From an uncultured Clostridia bacterium (GTDB taxonomy: Bacteria > Bacillota > Clostridia > TANB77 > CAG-508): DNA of 64,000 nt. Location: assembly GCA_934122235.1 (NCBI GenBank), contig CAKOWE010000006.1:1-64000 (forward strand). The letters are read 5' to 3'. Positions 56,017 to 63,115 of this stretch are shown here, piece after piece (the stretch's first letter is position 1; each line of letters opens with the position of its first letter). Below the pieces are notes generated by a model. The model did no database searches. It was not told the origin of the DNA and saw only the letters and a program-made list of their open reading frames with translations. A program made the position numbers and the translations under genes.

Positions 56017-57390
56017 TTATTTCCTGTCTTGTTTTAACTGTAGCATCGCTACACACTCCACATGACTTGTATATGGAAACATATCTACTGGTTGTACTTC
56101 GTGTAATATATACTTATCCTCTAATAGCTTTATATCTCTAGCTAAAGTTGCCGGATTACAACTTACATATACTATTCTTTGTGGCAATATTTTCAACAAA
56201 GTTTCTATTGTTACTATGTCGCATCCTTTTCTTGGTGGATCAATAAAAGCAACATCTGCTGATATACATTTATGGTCTATCAAATCAGGTAATATTTTCT
56301 CTACTTCTCCAGCAAAAAACTCGGCATTTGAGACTTGATTTAACTTTGCATTTTCTTTTGCATCTTCTATTGCTTGTGGAACTACTTCTATACCATATAC
56401 CTTTTTTGCTTTGCTAGATGCAAAAATCCCTATTGTCCCAATTCCACAATATAAATCAAATATAGTCTCTTTTCCTGTCAAACTTGCATATTCTATTGCT
56501 TTATTATATAAAATCTCTGTTTGAATAGGATTTACTTGGTAAAATGATAATGGGGAAATTTTAAATTTGTAATTTCCTAAAAAATCATAAATATACCCTT
56601 CGCCATAAATCACTTTGTTTTTATGTCCAAGTATTACATTAGTATTTTTTTCATTATAATTTTTTACTATTGTTTTTATTTCAGGATACTTTTGAGTTAA
56701 TTCCTCTACAAATTCATTTTCATCATTAAATTCATCATTATTAACAACAATAACTACCATTATCTCATTAGTTTTAAATCCTGCTCTTATAATAATATGC
56801 CTTAAAGTTCCAGAATTATTTTTTTCATCATAAGGTTTTATATTGTGTTTTACGGAGAATCCAAAAATATCTTGCGCTATATCACAAGATTTTTCATTCT
56901 GTATAAAACAAGCACCATCTGTAGCTATTATATTGTGTGTCCTTTGAGAATAAATTCCAATAATAGGATTTCCATCATTATTTATTCCTACTGGATATTG
57001 CAATTTGTTTCTATAATGCAAAGGCTTTTCCATCCCTATTGTTTCATTCACTTTAACTTCTTGATGAAAGTTTTTATATAAACAGTTTATTACTATATTT
57101 CTTTTTATATTTAAAGTTTCTTCATATTTAATATGTCTTAATGTACAACCACCACATTTGTTAAAAGTAGTACAATCTACATTACACCTATAATCTGATC
57201 TTTTTATTATTTCTAATATTTTTCCATACGCAAAAGACTTTGTCACCTTCAAAATTAATATTTTTACTTTTTCACCTTTTATTGCTCCTTGTATAAATAT
57301 AGTAAAATTATTAATTTTAGCAATTCCTTCTCCAGCGTATCCATTATCTATAACATCTACTATATATTCTTGATTTTTTTGTATTTCCAT
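56017..57390 (-). CDS. rlmD: 23S rRNA (uracil-5-)-methyltransferase, RlmD/RlmCD type
   Basis: 457 residues. An N-terminal TRAM domain (about 5-60) is followed by an iron-sulphur cluster motif (DCTTFNKCGGCTLRH plus an earlier Cys). The Rossmann-like SAM domain has FDLYCGIGTIGIF, AFIDPPRKG and the catalytic VYVSCNPATLARD. The end SHVECVAMLQLK is typical. Firmicutes have related enzymes of overlapping target (RlmCD), so the exact uracil is uncertain. Confidence 0.93.
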   Translation of the reverse strand: MEIQKNQEYIVDVIDNGYAGEGIAKINNFTIFIQGAIKGEKVKILILKVTKSFAYGKILEIIKRSDYRCNVDCTTFNKCGGCTLRHIKYEETLNIKRNIVINCLYKNFHQEVKVNETIGMEKPLHYRNKLQYPVGINNDGNPIIGIYSQRTHNIIATDGACFIQNEKSCDIAQDIFGFSVKHNIKPYDEKNNSGTLRHIIIRAGFKTNEIMVVIVVNNDEFNDENEFVEELTQKYPEIKTIVKNYNEKNTNVILGHKNKVIYGEGYIYDFLGNYKFKISPLSFYQVNPIQTEILYNKAIEYASLTGKETIFDLYCGIGTIGIFASSKAKKVYGIEVVPQAIEDAKENAKLNQVSNAEFFAGEVEKILPDLIDHKCISADVAFIDPPRKGCDIVTIETLLKILPQRIVYVSCNPATLARDIKLLEDKYILHEVQPVDMFPYTSHVECVAMLQLKQDRK

Positions 57391-57436
57391 ATTTTTCTCC
57401 TATAATATTTATAATTTTATTATAAATACAAATATT

Positions 57437-57991
57437 CTATTTATTTATAAAACAACATTCTTCATGAGAATATATCACACCTATAGCTTGCAAATATGAA
57501 TAAATAATTGTTGTTCCTACAAATTTCATACCTCTTTTTATTAAATCTTTAGATATAGTGTCTGACAATTCTGAATTTGTTTTATTGAATTCATATATTA
57601 TTTTGTTATTGGTAAAATGCCATATATAATTTGAAAAAGTTTTGTACTCTATTTGTATATCTTTAAAAATTTTTGCATTATTTATTGTGGCTTTTATTTT
57701 TAATTTGTTTCTTATAATATTTTTATTTGCTAATAACTCTTGTATTTTTATATCATTGTATTGACAAATTTTATCTATATTAAAATCATCAAAAGCCTCT
57801 CTAAAATATTTTCTTTTATTCAATACACATTCCCATGACAATCCAGCTTGAAAAGATTCAAGAATTAACATTTCAAACAAATGTTGATCATTATAACTTG
57901 GAATTCCCCATTCTTCATCATGATATTTTATATATATATCATTATTAGTGTTTACCCAGCTGCACCTTATTTTTTCTGTATTTAAGTTCAT
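57437..57991 (-). CDS. tag: DNA-3-methyladenine glycosylase I
   Basis: 184 residues from ATG 57991 (GGAG 7 bases ahead); a longer frame to 58090 has no ribosome site. CSWVN and YIKYHDEEWG (metal His and base-flipping Tyr/Trp region), FQAGLSWECVLNKRKYFREAFDDF and FVGTTIIYSYLQAIG are family landmarks. It removes alkylated adenine from DNA. Confidence 0.95.
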   Translation of the reverse strand: MNLNTEKIRCSWVNTNNDIYIKYHDEEWGIPSYNDQHLFEMLILESFQAGLSWECVLNKRKYFREAFDDFNIDKICQYNDIKIQELLANKNIIRNKLKIKATINNAKIFKDIQIEYKTFSNYIWHFTNNKIIYEFNKTNSELSDTISKDLIKRGMKFVGTTIIYSYLQAIGVIYSHEECCFINK

Positions 57992-58093
57992 TTTTAGTCT
58001 CCAAACATTTTTTATTATATTATCATAAAATTTAGTAATTATCAACAATTTTAAACTTTGATACCATTTTATGTTCTGACTTATATACATTTA

Positions 58094-58130
58094 AAATTAA
58101 AGCCATACATTATGTATGGCAATTTAATTT
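58094..58130 (-). terminator. Terminator of the HD-TcdA pair
   Basis: GCCATACAT and ATGTATGGC pair with a single-base loop, extended by AAATTAAA/AATTTAATTT arms. Confidence 0.6.
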
Positions 58131-58884
58131 ATTTACTTATAATATCTTTTATTATTTCTCCTGCTATCATTAATCCTGCAACAGATGGTACAAATGATAT
58201 ACTTCCAGGCACTTGATTTCTTATAGAACATTTTCTTTTTGTTCCAGGTGGGCAAATGCAATTTGTTTTGCAACTACTATTACTATGTTCATCTATTTTT
58301 ATAGGTTCTTCTTTTGAATAAATAACTTTCAAATTCTCTATATTTCTTTTTCTTAATTCTTTTCTCATTACTTTCGCCAAAGGACATATACTTGTTTTAT
58401 AAATATCGGTTATCTCAAATTTTGATGGATCAAGTTTATTTCCTGTTCCCATAGATGATATTATTGGAACTCCAAGTTCATTGCAATTAACAGCAAGTTC
58501 TACTTTAGCTGTAACTGTATCCACACAATCTACTACATAATCTAAATCTTGTGTAATTATATTAGTTTTAGAATCAGGTAAATAAAATTCTTGATAAGTT
58601 TCTACATTTGCATCAGGATTAATTTCAAGTATTCTTTCCTTCATTACATCCACTTTATACTTTCCGATAGTTTTTCTAGTTGCAATTATTTGTCTATTCA
58701 AATTAGTTAAACATATTTTATCATCATCTATTAACACAAACTTTCCTACGCCAGCTCTTACTAATCCCTCTACAACAAAAGAACCTACTCCTCCAATTCC
58801 AAACACTGCCACTTTTGCTTTTTGTAACTTTTCTATAGAATCTTTTCCTATTAATAATTCTGTTCTTGAAAATTGATTTAACAT
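58129..58884 (-). CDS. tcdA: tRNA threonylcarbamoyladenosine dehydratase (TcdA/CsdL-like)
   Basis: 251 residues of the ThiF/E1 family. GIGGVGSFVVEGLVRAGVG (nucleotide loop, about 30-48), DDDKICLTNLNRQ (adenylation) and the family segment DPSKFEITDIYKTSICPLAKVMR are present. A C-terminal Cys cluster (CKTNCICPPGTKRKC) is likely redox-active or metal-binding. It turns t6A to cyclic t6A at tRNA position 37. Its start abuts the stop of the HD gene (58884/58885). Confidence 0.9.
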   Translation of the reverse strand: MLNQFSRTELLIGKDSIEKLQKAKVAVFGIGGVGSFVVEGLVRAGVGKFVLIDDDKICLTNLNRQIIATRKTIGKYKVDVMKERILEINPDANVETYQEFYLPDSKTNIITQDLDYVVDCVDTVTAKVELAVNCNELGVPIISSMGTGNKLDPSKFEITDIYKTSICPLAKVMRKELRKRNIENLKVIYSKEEPIKIDEHSNSSCKTNCICPPGTKRKCSIRNQVPGSISFVPSVAGLMIAGEIIKDIISK

Positions 58885-59466
58885 TTATAATACTTCCATT
58901 TCTTGATTTATTTTATCCTCACAACTTCTCATTGCAAGTATTGTTCTTTCTATTAATTCATCTAAATTCCAATTCAACATAGTTGCTCCAGCTTCTATAA
59001 CACTTCTAGAACAACCAGCTGCAAATTTTTCATTTTTATATTTCTTTTTTACAGATTTTAATTCTAAATCTTGCACACTTTTTGAAGGTCTCATAAGGGC
59101 AACTGCTCCAATTAATCCAGACAATTCATCTACTGCATATAACACTTTTTCCATTTCATGTTCTGGCTTTATATCTACTGTTAAATTATATCCATGACTT
59201 GCAGTTGCATGTATAATTCTTTCATCAATATTATGTTCTCTCATTATTTCTTGCTCTTTTATACAATGTTCTGTTGGATATTTCTCAAAATCTAAATCAT
59301 GCAAAAGGCCAACTATTCCCCATAGTTCTTCTTCATCTTCATATCCTAATTCTTTAGCAAAATGCCTCATAATCCCTTCAACTGTTAATGCATGTTTTAT
59401 ATGAAATTTATCTTCGTTATATTCTCTTAGCAAATCCCATGCTTCTTTTCTATTAATATTACTCAT
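58885..59466 (-). CDS. HD-domain hydrolase
   Basis: 193 residues. The HD metal motif is LLHDLDFEKYPTEH (about 53-66), with a later HATASHGYNL. It ends with AAGCSRSVIEAGATMLNW. Such single-domain HD proteins are usually phosphohydrolases of nucleotides; the substrate is not known. GGAG precedes the ATG. It is translationally coupled to tcdA. Confidence 0.88.
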   Translation of the reverse strand: MSNINRKEAWDLLREYNEDKFHIKHALTVEGIMRHFAKELGYEDEEELWGIVGLLHDLDFEKYPTEHCIKEQEIMREHNIDERIIHATASHGYNLTVDIKPEHEMEKVLYAVDELSGLIGAVALMRPSKSVQDLELKSVKKKYKNEKFAAGCSRSVIEAGATMLNWNLDELIERTILAMRSCEDKINQEMEVL

Positions 59467-59587
59467 TAATATCTCTCCTTTTGTTTCAAATATTAATTTT
59501 AAAAATTATATACCCGCAACTAAGCATTGTCAAACTAAATTTTAAAATATAGATTTAATACTTATTAAATATTAAAGCATCATAAAT

Positions 59588-59614
59588 AGAAAAAACCACT
59601 ACTTTCGTAGTGGT
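59588..59614 (-). terminator. Terminator of orphan gene 59646, GAAA loop
   Basis: Minus strand: ACCACTAC-GAAA-GTAGTGGT, a perfect 8-bp stem, then TTTTTTC. The loop matches those of the other two genes in the island. Confidence 0.8.
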
Positions 59615-59645
59615 AAAAAAGATTTCTCTATTTTATTTTTGACCT

Positions 59646-60050
59646 TCACTTAATGTGAAGCGAAAGTTTCAGCTCTTTATCAGTTTCTTCAATTATGTCA
59701 AATGAAGGTATGATGTGAGCATAAATTTCCTCCCGTGTAAATACTTTGCCGGGAATTGTCATAGTCAGGTCTCTGTCGAAAAGTACCGTGATATCTGCCG
59801 TTTTTTCTCTCCTCTTGATAGCATCGACTACCTGAGAAGTAAACCAGTATGCCAGCAAAGCCTCCCACTCTACGTGTCCACTTTCTTTCCATTCATTTAA
59901 TAGATCGTTTGCGTTCAGCTTGTTTTCACAATCATCGACATTTACCAGCGTAACCTTTTTTGAGTCTTCCTTTGGTTTTGACCAACCAAAATCGTTGGTC
60001 AAAAGAAATGTCTCTACGGATTTCAATCCATAATCATGATTACTGCTCAT
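59646..60050 (-). CDS. Orphan family protein, copy A
   Basis: 134 residues, no known family. It is a clear paralogue of the C-terminal 125 residues of the gene at 61392; shared landmarks are YGL, D-aromatic-GWS, KKV-x-L-x-N, a D-C-x-x-K pair, GH-x-EWEALL, ADIT-x-LF-x-RDL and EETD-x-x-LKL. It has no membrane segment or signal peptide. AGGAGG lies ahead of the ATG. It has its own promoter (60106-60134) and terminator. Codon use is much richer in G+C than the host genes, so it is probably imported. Confidence 0.65.
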   Translation of the reverse strand: MSSNHDYGLKSVETFLLTNDFGWSKPKEDSKKVTLVNVDDCENKLNANDLLNEWKESGHVEWEALLAYWFTSQVVDAIKRREKTADITVLFDRDLTMTIPGKVFTREEIYAHIIPSFDIIEETDKELKLSLHIK

Positions 60051-60089
60051 AGTATCCTCCTAAAAAGAGCCATATATATCCACCCTAAG

Positions 60090-60100
60090 GCGTCCTACGC
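60090..60100. promoter_or_regulatory. Short palindrome at the transcription start of gene 59646
   Basis: GCGT-CCT-ACGC lies at about +1 to +10 from the predicted start of transcription. GC-rich in an AT-rich setting; possible operator. Confidence 0.35.
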
Positions 60101-60105
60101 AATTA

Positions 60106-60134
60106 ATTTTACCATATAATCCAATAATTTGCAA
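60106..60134 (-). promoter_or_regulatory. Promoter of orphan gene 59646
   Basis: TTGCAA (60134-60129), 17-base spacer, TAAAAT (60111-60106). Confidence 0.55.
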
Positions 60135-60306
60135 TTATTTTATATATAAATCAACTATTCCATTTATTATTGCTACCAACAACGCAGCTGTCTAAATCAC
60201 CACACTCTGTTGTAATAATTCCATATTATATTAATTTTATTCTTTATTCTAAAAAAGTGATTAGTATTATTTAAAAAAACTAACCACTTTTTATTTTTAC
60301 ATAAAT

Positions 60307-60340
60307 AAAGAAAGAAACCTCTTTCGAGGAAAAGAAATAG
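60307..60340 (-). terminator. Terminator of the membrane orphan gene, repeated motif
   Basis: Minus strand: TTTTCCTC-GAAA-GAGGTTTCTTTCTTT. About 25 bases are nearly identical to the terminator at 61338-61371. Confidence 0.75.
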
Positions 60341-60356
60341 TTTTCTTTTTTAGCAG

Positions 60357-60911
60357 TTATTGTGTGTCTAAATTAAATGTACTGAGAACACTTCCTGTCG
60401 GTATGTAAATCTCATAAGTTTTCTGGCTTGGACCTTCTCCAAAGCCAAATGCAAAAATAATTCGAATAATAATATTCAACTTATTTTTGCTATAGGTGGT
60501 ATACTCAACTATATGAGGAATACAATCATCATTTTCACGGATAATTGTTGCATATGCATCAGCCTTGCCTTTTTTAATCCCGCCATCATTGACCTTGTAA
60601 TAAAACGAATAAAAATTATCACTATCAATAGATGTCTGAACATAGGCATTAACGGTGGAATTTTGACTGCCGTCTGTTGTGATAGATACCAACTCCCAAT
60701 CAGCTGTTTGTGATACCTCTTCATAAGAATGACAGCCAATGTCGCAAAGTCCTAAGAAACCTATTACTCCAAGTACTATGCAGATAATCATATTTTTTCC
60801 ATACCGCCAGAGCTCACTCCTCTTGTATAGACGGGAATAGATTCCAAAAGCGATCTCCAAAAGAAAGATCAATGTTCCAATACCGCCAAGGAATAATAAT
60901 ACCCAAAACAT
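60357..60911 (-). CDS. Orphan membrane protein, 184 residues
   Basis: No family recognised. Two N-terminal membrane spans (about 2-22 and 40-60) with a short basic loop (YSRLYKRSELWRYGKN) between. A beta-rich outer or inner domain of about 120 residues follows, rich in Thr/Asn/Ser. A Cys pair (CDIGC, about 56-60) sits at the end of span 2 and could be lipid- or disulphide-linked. AGGAGG precedes the ATG. It lies between the two paralogues at 59646 and 61392, each with its own terminator, and shares their G+C-richer codons. Confidence 0.6.
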   Translation of the reverse strand: MFWVLLFLGGIGTLIFLLEIAFGIYSRLYKRSELWRYGKNMIICIVLGVIGFLGLCDIGCHSYEEVSQTADWELVSITTDGSQNSTVNAYVQTSIDSDNFYSFYYKVNDGGIKKGKADAYATIIRENDDCIPHIVEYTTYSKNKLNIIIRIIFAFGFGEGPSQKTYEIYIPTGSVLSTFNLDTQ

Positions 60912-60990
60912 AACTGTTCCTCCTTAAAAACTTTTTTTGTTGCTTTCTTGTTATATATGTTAAACCAAAAAGTAAGAGGATACTTCCTCC

Positions 60991-61002
60991 ACTAATTAGT
61001 GA
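60991..61002. promoter_or_regulatory. Palindrome in the leader of the membrane orphan gene
   Basis: CACTAATTAGTG, a perfect 12-base palindrome about 26-37 bases after the predicted transcription start; possible operator. Confidence 0.35.
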
Positions 61003-61034
61003 ATACGGGAAATAAATATATGTAAATTATATAT

Positions 61035-61063
61035 ATTATACCACATTTTATATAAAATAGCAA
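61035..61063 (-). promoter_or_regulatory. Promoter of the membrane orphan gene
   Basis: TTGCTA (61063-61058), 17-base spacer, TATAAT (61040-61035). Confidence 0.6.
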
Positions 61064-61211
61064 TTGTTACGTTAATTACTTATATTGAACAGTATAAGAG
61101 AACATTAGAAATTCCTAATTTACCAAAAATACCTTATATAGATATATAACAGTAAGCACAAGAAAAGATGTAAATGTAAAATATGTTTCTATATTATCAG
61201 CATAAATAAAA

Positions 61212-61323
61212 AGATGTCCTTATAGAACTATAAAATTCTATAAAAACATCTATACTTGGTGTCAACTACGTAGACATTTACGACTTGTTAGCTCTCTTGA
61301 TGATTGATATAAAATCAATCAAG
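61212..61323 (-). ncRNA. Possible structured orphan RNA
   Basis: On the minus strand a hairpin (TGATTGAT/ATCAATCA, 61301-61321) is followed by a 45-base stretch containing CTACGTAG. A long hairpin (AGATGT and TTATAGAA with complements, 61212-61251) and TTTTTATTT come next. The end looks like a terminator, yet no coding frame precedes it. It could be a small RNA, a gene remnant or a second terminator after the 61392 gene. Confidence 0.3.
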
Positions 61324-61337
61324 CTATAAAAATTATA

Positions 61338-61371
61338 AAAAAAAAGAAACCTCTTTCGAGGAAAAGAAAAT
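61338..61371 (-). terminator. Terminator of orphan gene 61392, repeated motif
   Basis: Minus strand: TTTTCCTC-GAAA-GAGGTTTC then nine T's. Near-identical to the terminator at 60307-60340. Confidence 0.8.
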
Positions 61372-61391
61372 ACATTTTTCTTTTTTGACGA

Positions 61392-61883
61392 TTAGATGTG
61401 AATACGCAATTTCAGCACCTCATCAGTTTCTTCGACAACGTCGAACCACTTAATGAGATGATCGTACACCTGCCGCTGGCTAAACTTTTTGTTACGAGAT
61501 GCCAAGAGATCACGATTGAACAGGTGAGTAATATCAGCTTCAGGAGATTCATTCTCAATAGCATTAATAACTGCCTGAACAAACCATCCGCCAAGAAGAG
61601 CTTCCCATTCATAATGCCCTGTTCCTCTCCACGCCGACATCATTCCAAAAACGGAGATTTTTTCCTTGCAATCCTCAGGATTGGTCAACACAACCTTCTT
61701 GTGGGTCTCGTCGGGATCGCTCCAGCCATAATCCTGGCTGGCCAAAGCAATTTTCAGAATGTCCAGACCATAGTTGTAAGGTGTGGGTGTAGCAATGACA
61801 TCTTCTTCAGGTGTCGCTATCGGTACAGGAGCTTCTGCTACCAGTCCCTTGCCAAAAATCCGAATCCAAATCTTCTTCATCAT
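61392..61883 (-). CDS. Orphan family protein, copy B with basic N-terminal extension
   Basis: 163 residues from ATG 61883 (AAGGAGG 7 bases ahead; a longer frame to 61952 is not needed). The N-terminus MMKKIWIRIFGKG is short and basic. It is followed by a Pro/Ala/Thr linker (about 14-36) and the same domain as gene 59646 (about 37-163: NYGLDILKIAL, YGWSDPDE, GHYEWEALLGGWF, ADITHLFNRDLL, EETDEVLKLRIHI). Function unknown. The base composition here is the highest in the window. It has its own near-consensus promoter (61968-61996). Confidence 0.65.
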   Translation of the reverse strand: MMKKIWIRIFGKGLVAEAPVPIATPEEDVIATPTPYNYGLDILKIALASQDYGWSDPDETHKKVVLTNPEDCKEKISVFGMMSAWRGTGHYEWEALLGGWFVQAVINAIENESPEADITHLFNRDLLASRNKKFSQRQVYDHLIKWFDVVEETDEVLKLRIHI

Positions 61884-61897
61884 AATGATACCTCCTT

Positions 61898-61909
61898 GGG
61901 CAGTCGCCC
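61898..61909. promoter_or_regulatory. GC-rich palindrome next to the ribosome site of gene 61392
   Basis: GGGC-AGTC-GCCC lies 15-26 bases ahead of the start, beside AAGGAGG. It could fold in the mRNA and affect translation, or be an operator. Confidence 0.35.
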
Positions 61910-61967
61910 TGTTTAAAATGATACAAACTTCTGATGCAACGGAGTAATACAAGTTACATCACTTATA

Positions 61968-61996
61968 ATTATATCATATTTACATAAACTCGTCAA
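61968..61996 (-). promoter_or_regulatory. Promoter of orphan gene 61392
   Basis: TTGACG (61996-61991), 17-base spacer, TATAAT (61973-61968); near-perfect sigma-A consensus. Confidence 0.75.
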
Positions 61997-62010
61997 AAAT
62001 TTGCTTGTCT

Positions 62011-62163
62011 TTAATCTTCTAAATGATTAATGTTATTAAATAAATACAAGACTACTTTATTTTGTTCTGTTGTATCCATTTCCATAAGTTTATCCATTGC
62101 AAGTATTATAAGCTTATATTTTGCAAATTTTATAAGTATAGTTCTTTCTAGTGTTTTTATCAT
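62011..62163 (-). CDS. Possible 50-residue ORF
   Basis: An intact frame (MIKTLERTILIKFAKYKLII... to NNINHLED) on the minus strand with GATGAG ahead of the ATG. The first half is hydrophobic and basic, the second acidic. No family is recognised. It lies in the spacer between the tRNA region and the orphan island and may be a small gene or chance. Confidence 0.3.
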   Translation of the reverse strand: MIKTLERTILIKFAKYKLIILAMDKLMEMDTTEQNKVVLYLFNNINHLED

Positions 62164-62286
62164 CACTCATCTTTTAGCTTTACTTTTCTAACTATATTAT
62201 TAGACATTCCTCAAATTGTATTTCTTGATTAATTATCTTCATAGACTCGTACCATCCTTTCTTGGATGATATTTTGTCTTTAGACA

Positions 62287-62330
62287 ACAAAAAATCAACC
62301 AGATTTATTTTCTGATTGATTTTTTGTTTA
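62287..62330 (-). terminator. Terminator after tRNA-Leu
   Basis: AATCAATCAGA and TCTGGTTGATT pair with one mismatch (7-base loop), then TTTTT; flanked by A/T runs on both sides. Confidence 0.75.
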
Positions 62331-62365
62331 TCTGTTCAATTTGATTCGAACAAATACGTCATTGG

Positions 62366-62446
62366 TGCGGATGAGAGGACTTGAACCCCCACGTCAAAGA
62401 CACTAGATCCTAAGTCTAGCGCGTCTGCCAGTTTCGCCACATCCGC
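62366..62446 (-). tRNA. tRNA-Leu (anticodon TAG)
   Basis: On the minus strand the acceptor arms GCGGATG/CATCCGC pair perfectly, with discriminator A. The D-arm has GGC near the loop. The anticodon stem CTAGA/TCTAG carries the loop CTTAGGA, so the anticodon is TAG, reading CTA. The T-arm has TTCAAGT. A long variable arm (TGTCTTTGACG) fits a class II tRNA for leucine. No CCA is encoded. Confidence 0.93.
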
Positions 62447-62566
62447 ATATTTTTCAGCTAAACATATAGCCAACTTTAACAATAATTATATTAGCACATT
62501 TTATTAGCATATGTCAATACAAAACTACTACTTTTTCAATTTTATATTAACATATGCTATATTTTA

Positions 62567-63094
62567 TTATTTTGTAATTTCAATTATTTTTTCTAATGTC
62601 TCGTCAATATTATTATTTTCTACTATATAATCTGCAACATTATTAGCTCGGGCAAATTTTTCCTTATCCAATATTAATCTTCTTTGTATATTCTCTTGGG
62701 AATCTCCTCTCATTTGCATTCTTTTTATTCTTTCTTTTTCATTTACATGTACATATACTGTTATAATTTTTACATTATCAATATTCAATTCTTTTGCTCT
62801 TTGTTTTATGTCATTTATAGAATCTACTATTGAAATACATACTCCGTTCTTTTTTAACGAACTGGTAGAAATTCCATAATATTCACCATTAAATTCTGCT
62901 CTTTGTAACAAATTTCCTTCATCCCACATTTTATTAAATTCTTCTTTTGTTACAAATTTGTATTCATTATTTCTTTCTTCGTTTTTTCTTGGTTTTCTAG
63001 TTGTATGATTAATTGCTTTTTCAAAGCCTCTTTCTACTAATTTATTTAATATTGTAGTTTTGCCAGATCCACTTTCGCCTATTAATATAATCAT
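62567..63094 (-). CDS. Guanylate kinase-like protein
   Basis: 175 residues. The P-loop is GESGSGKTT (6-14), followed by NHTTRKPRKNE (the nucleotide-binding TTR-x-P-R), YGIS and RRLILDKEKF. The length is a little short of the usual Gmk (about 200), and the lid/GMP-binding part is compact. It may be a true Gmk or a divergent guanylate kinase-like ATPase. It lies 21 bases after dnaE. Confidence 0.8.
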   Translation of the reverse strand: MIILIGESGSGKTTILNKLVERGFEKAINHTTRKPRKNEERNNEYKFVTKEEFNKMWDEGNLLQRAEFNGEYYGISTSSLKKNGVCISIVDSINDIKQRAKELNIDNVKIITVYVHVNEKERIKRMQMRGDSQENIQRRLILDKEKFARANNVADYIVENNNIDETLEKIIEITK

Positions 63095-63115
63095 CTATTA
63101 CCAATCTCCTTTGTA

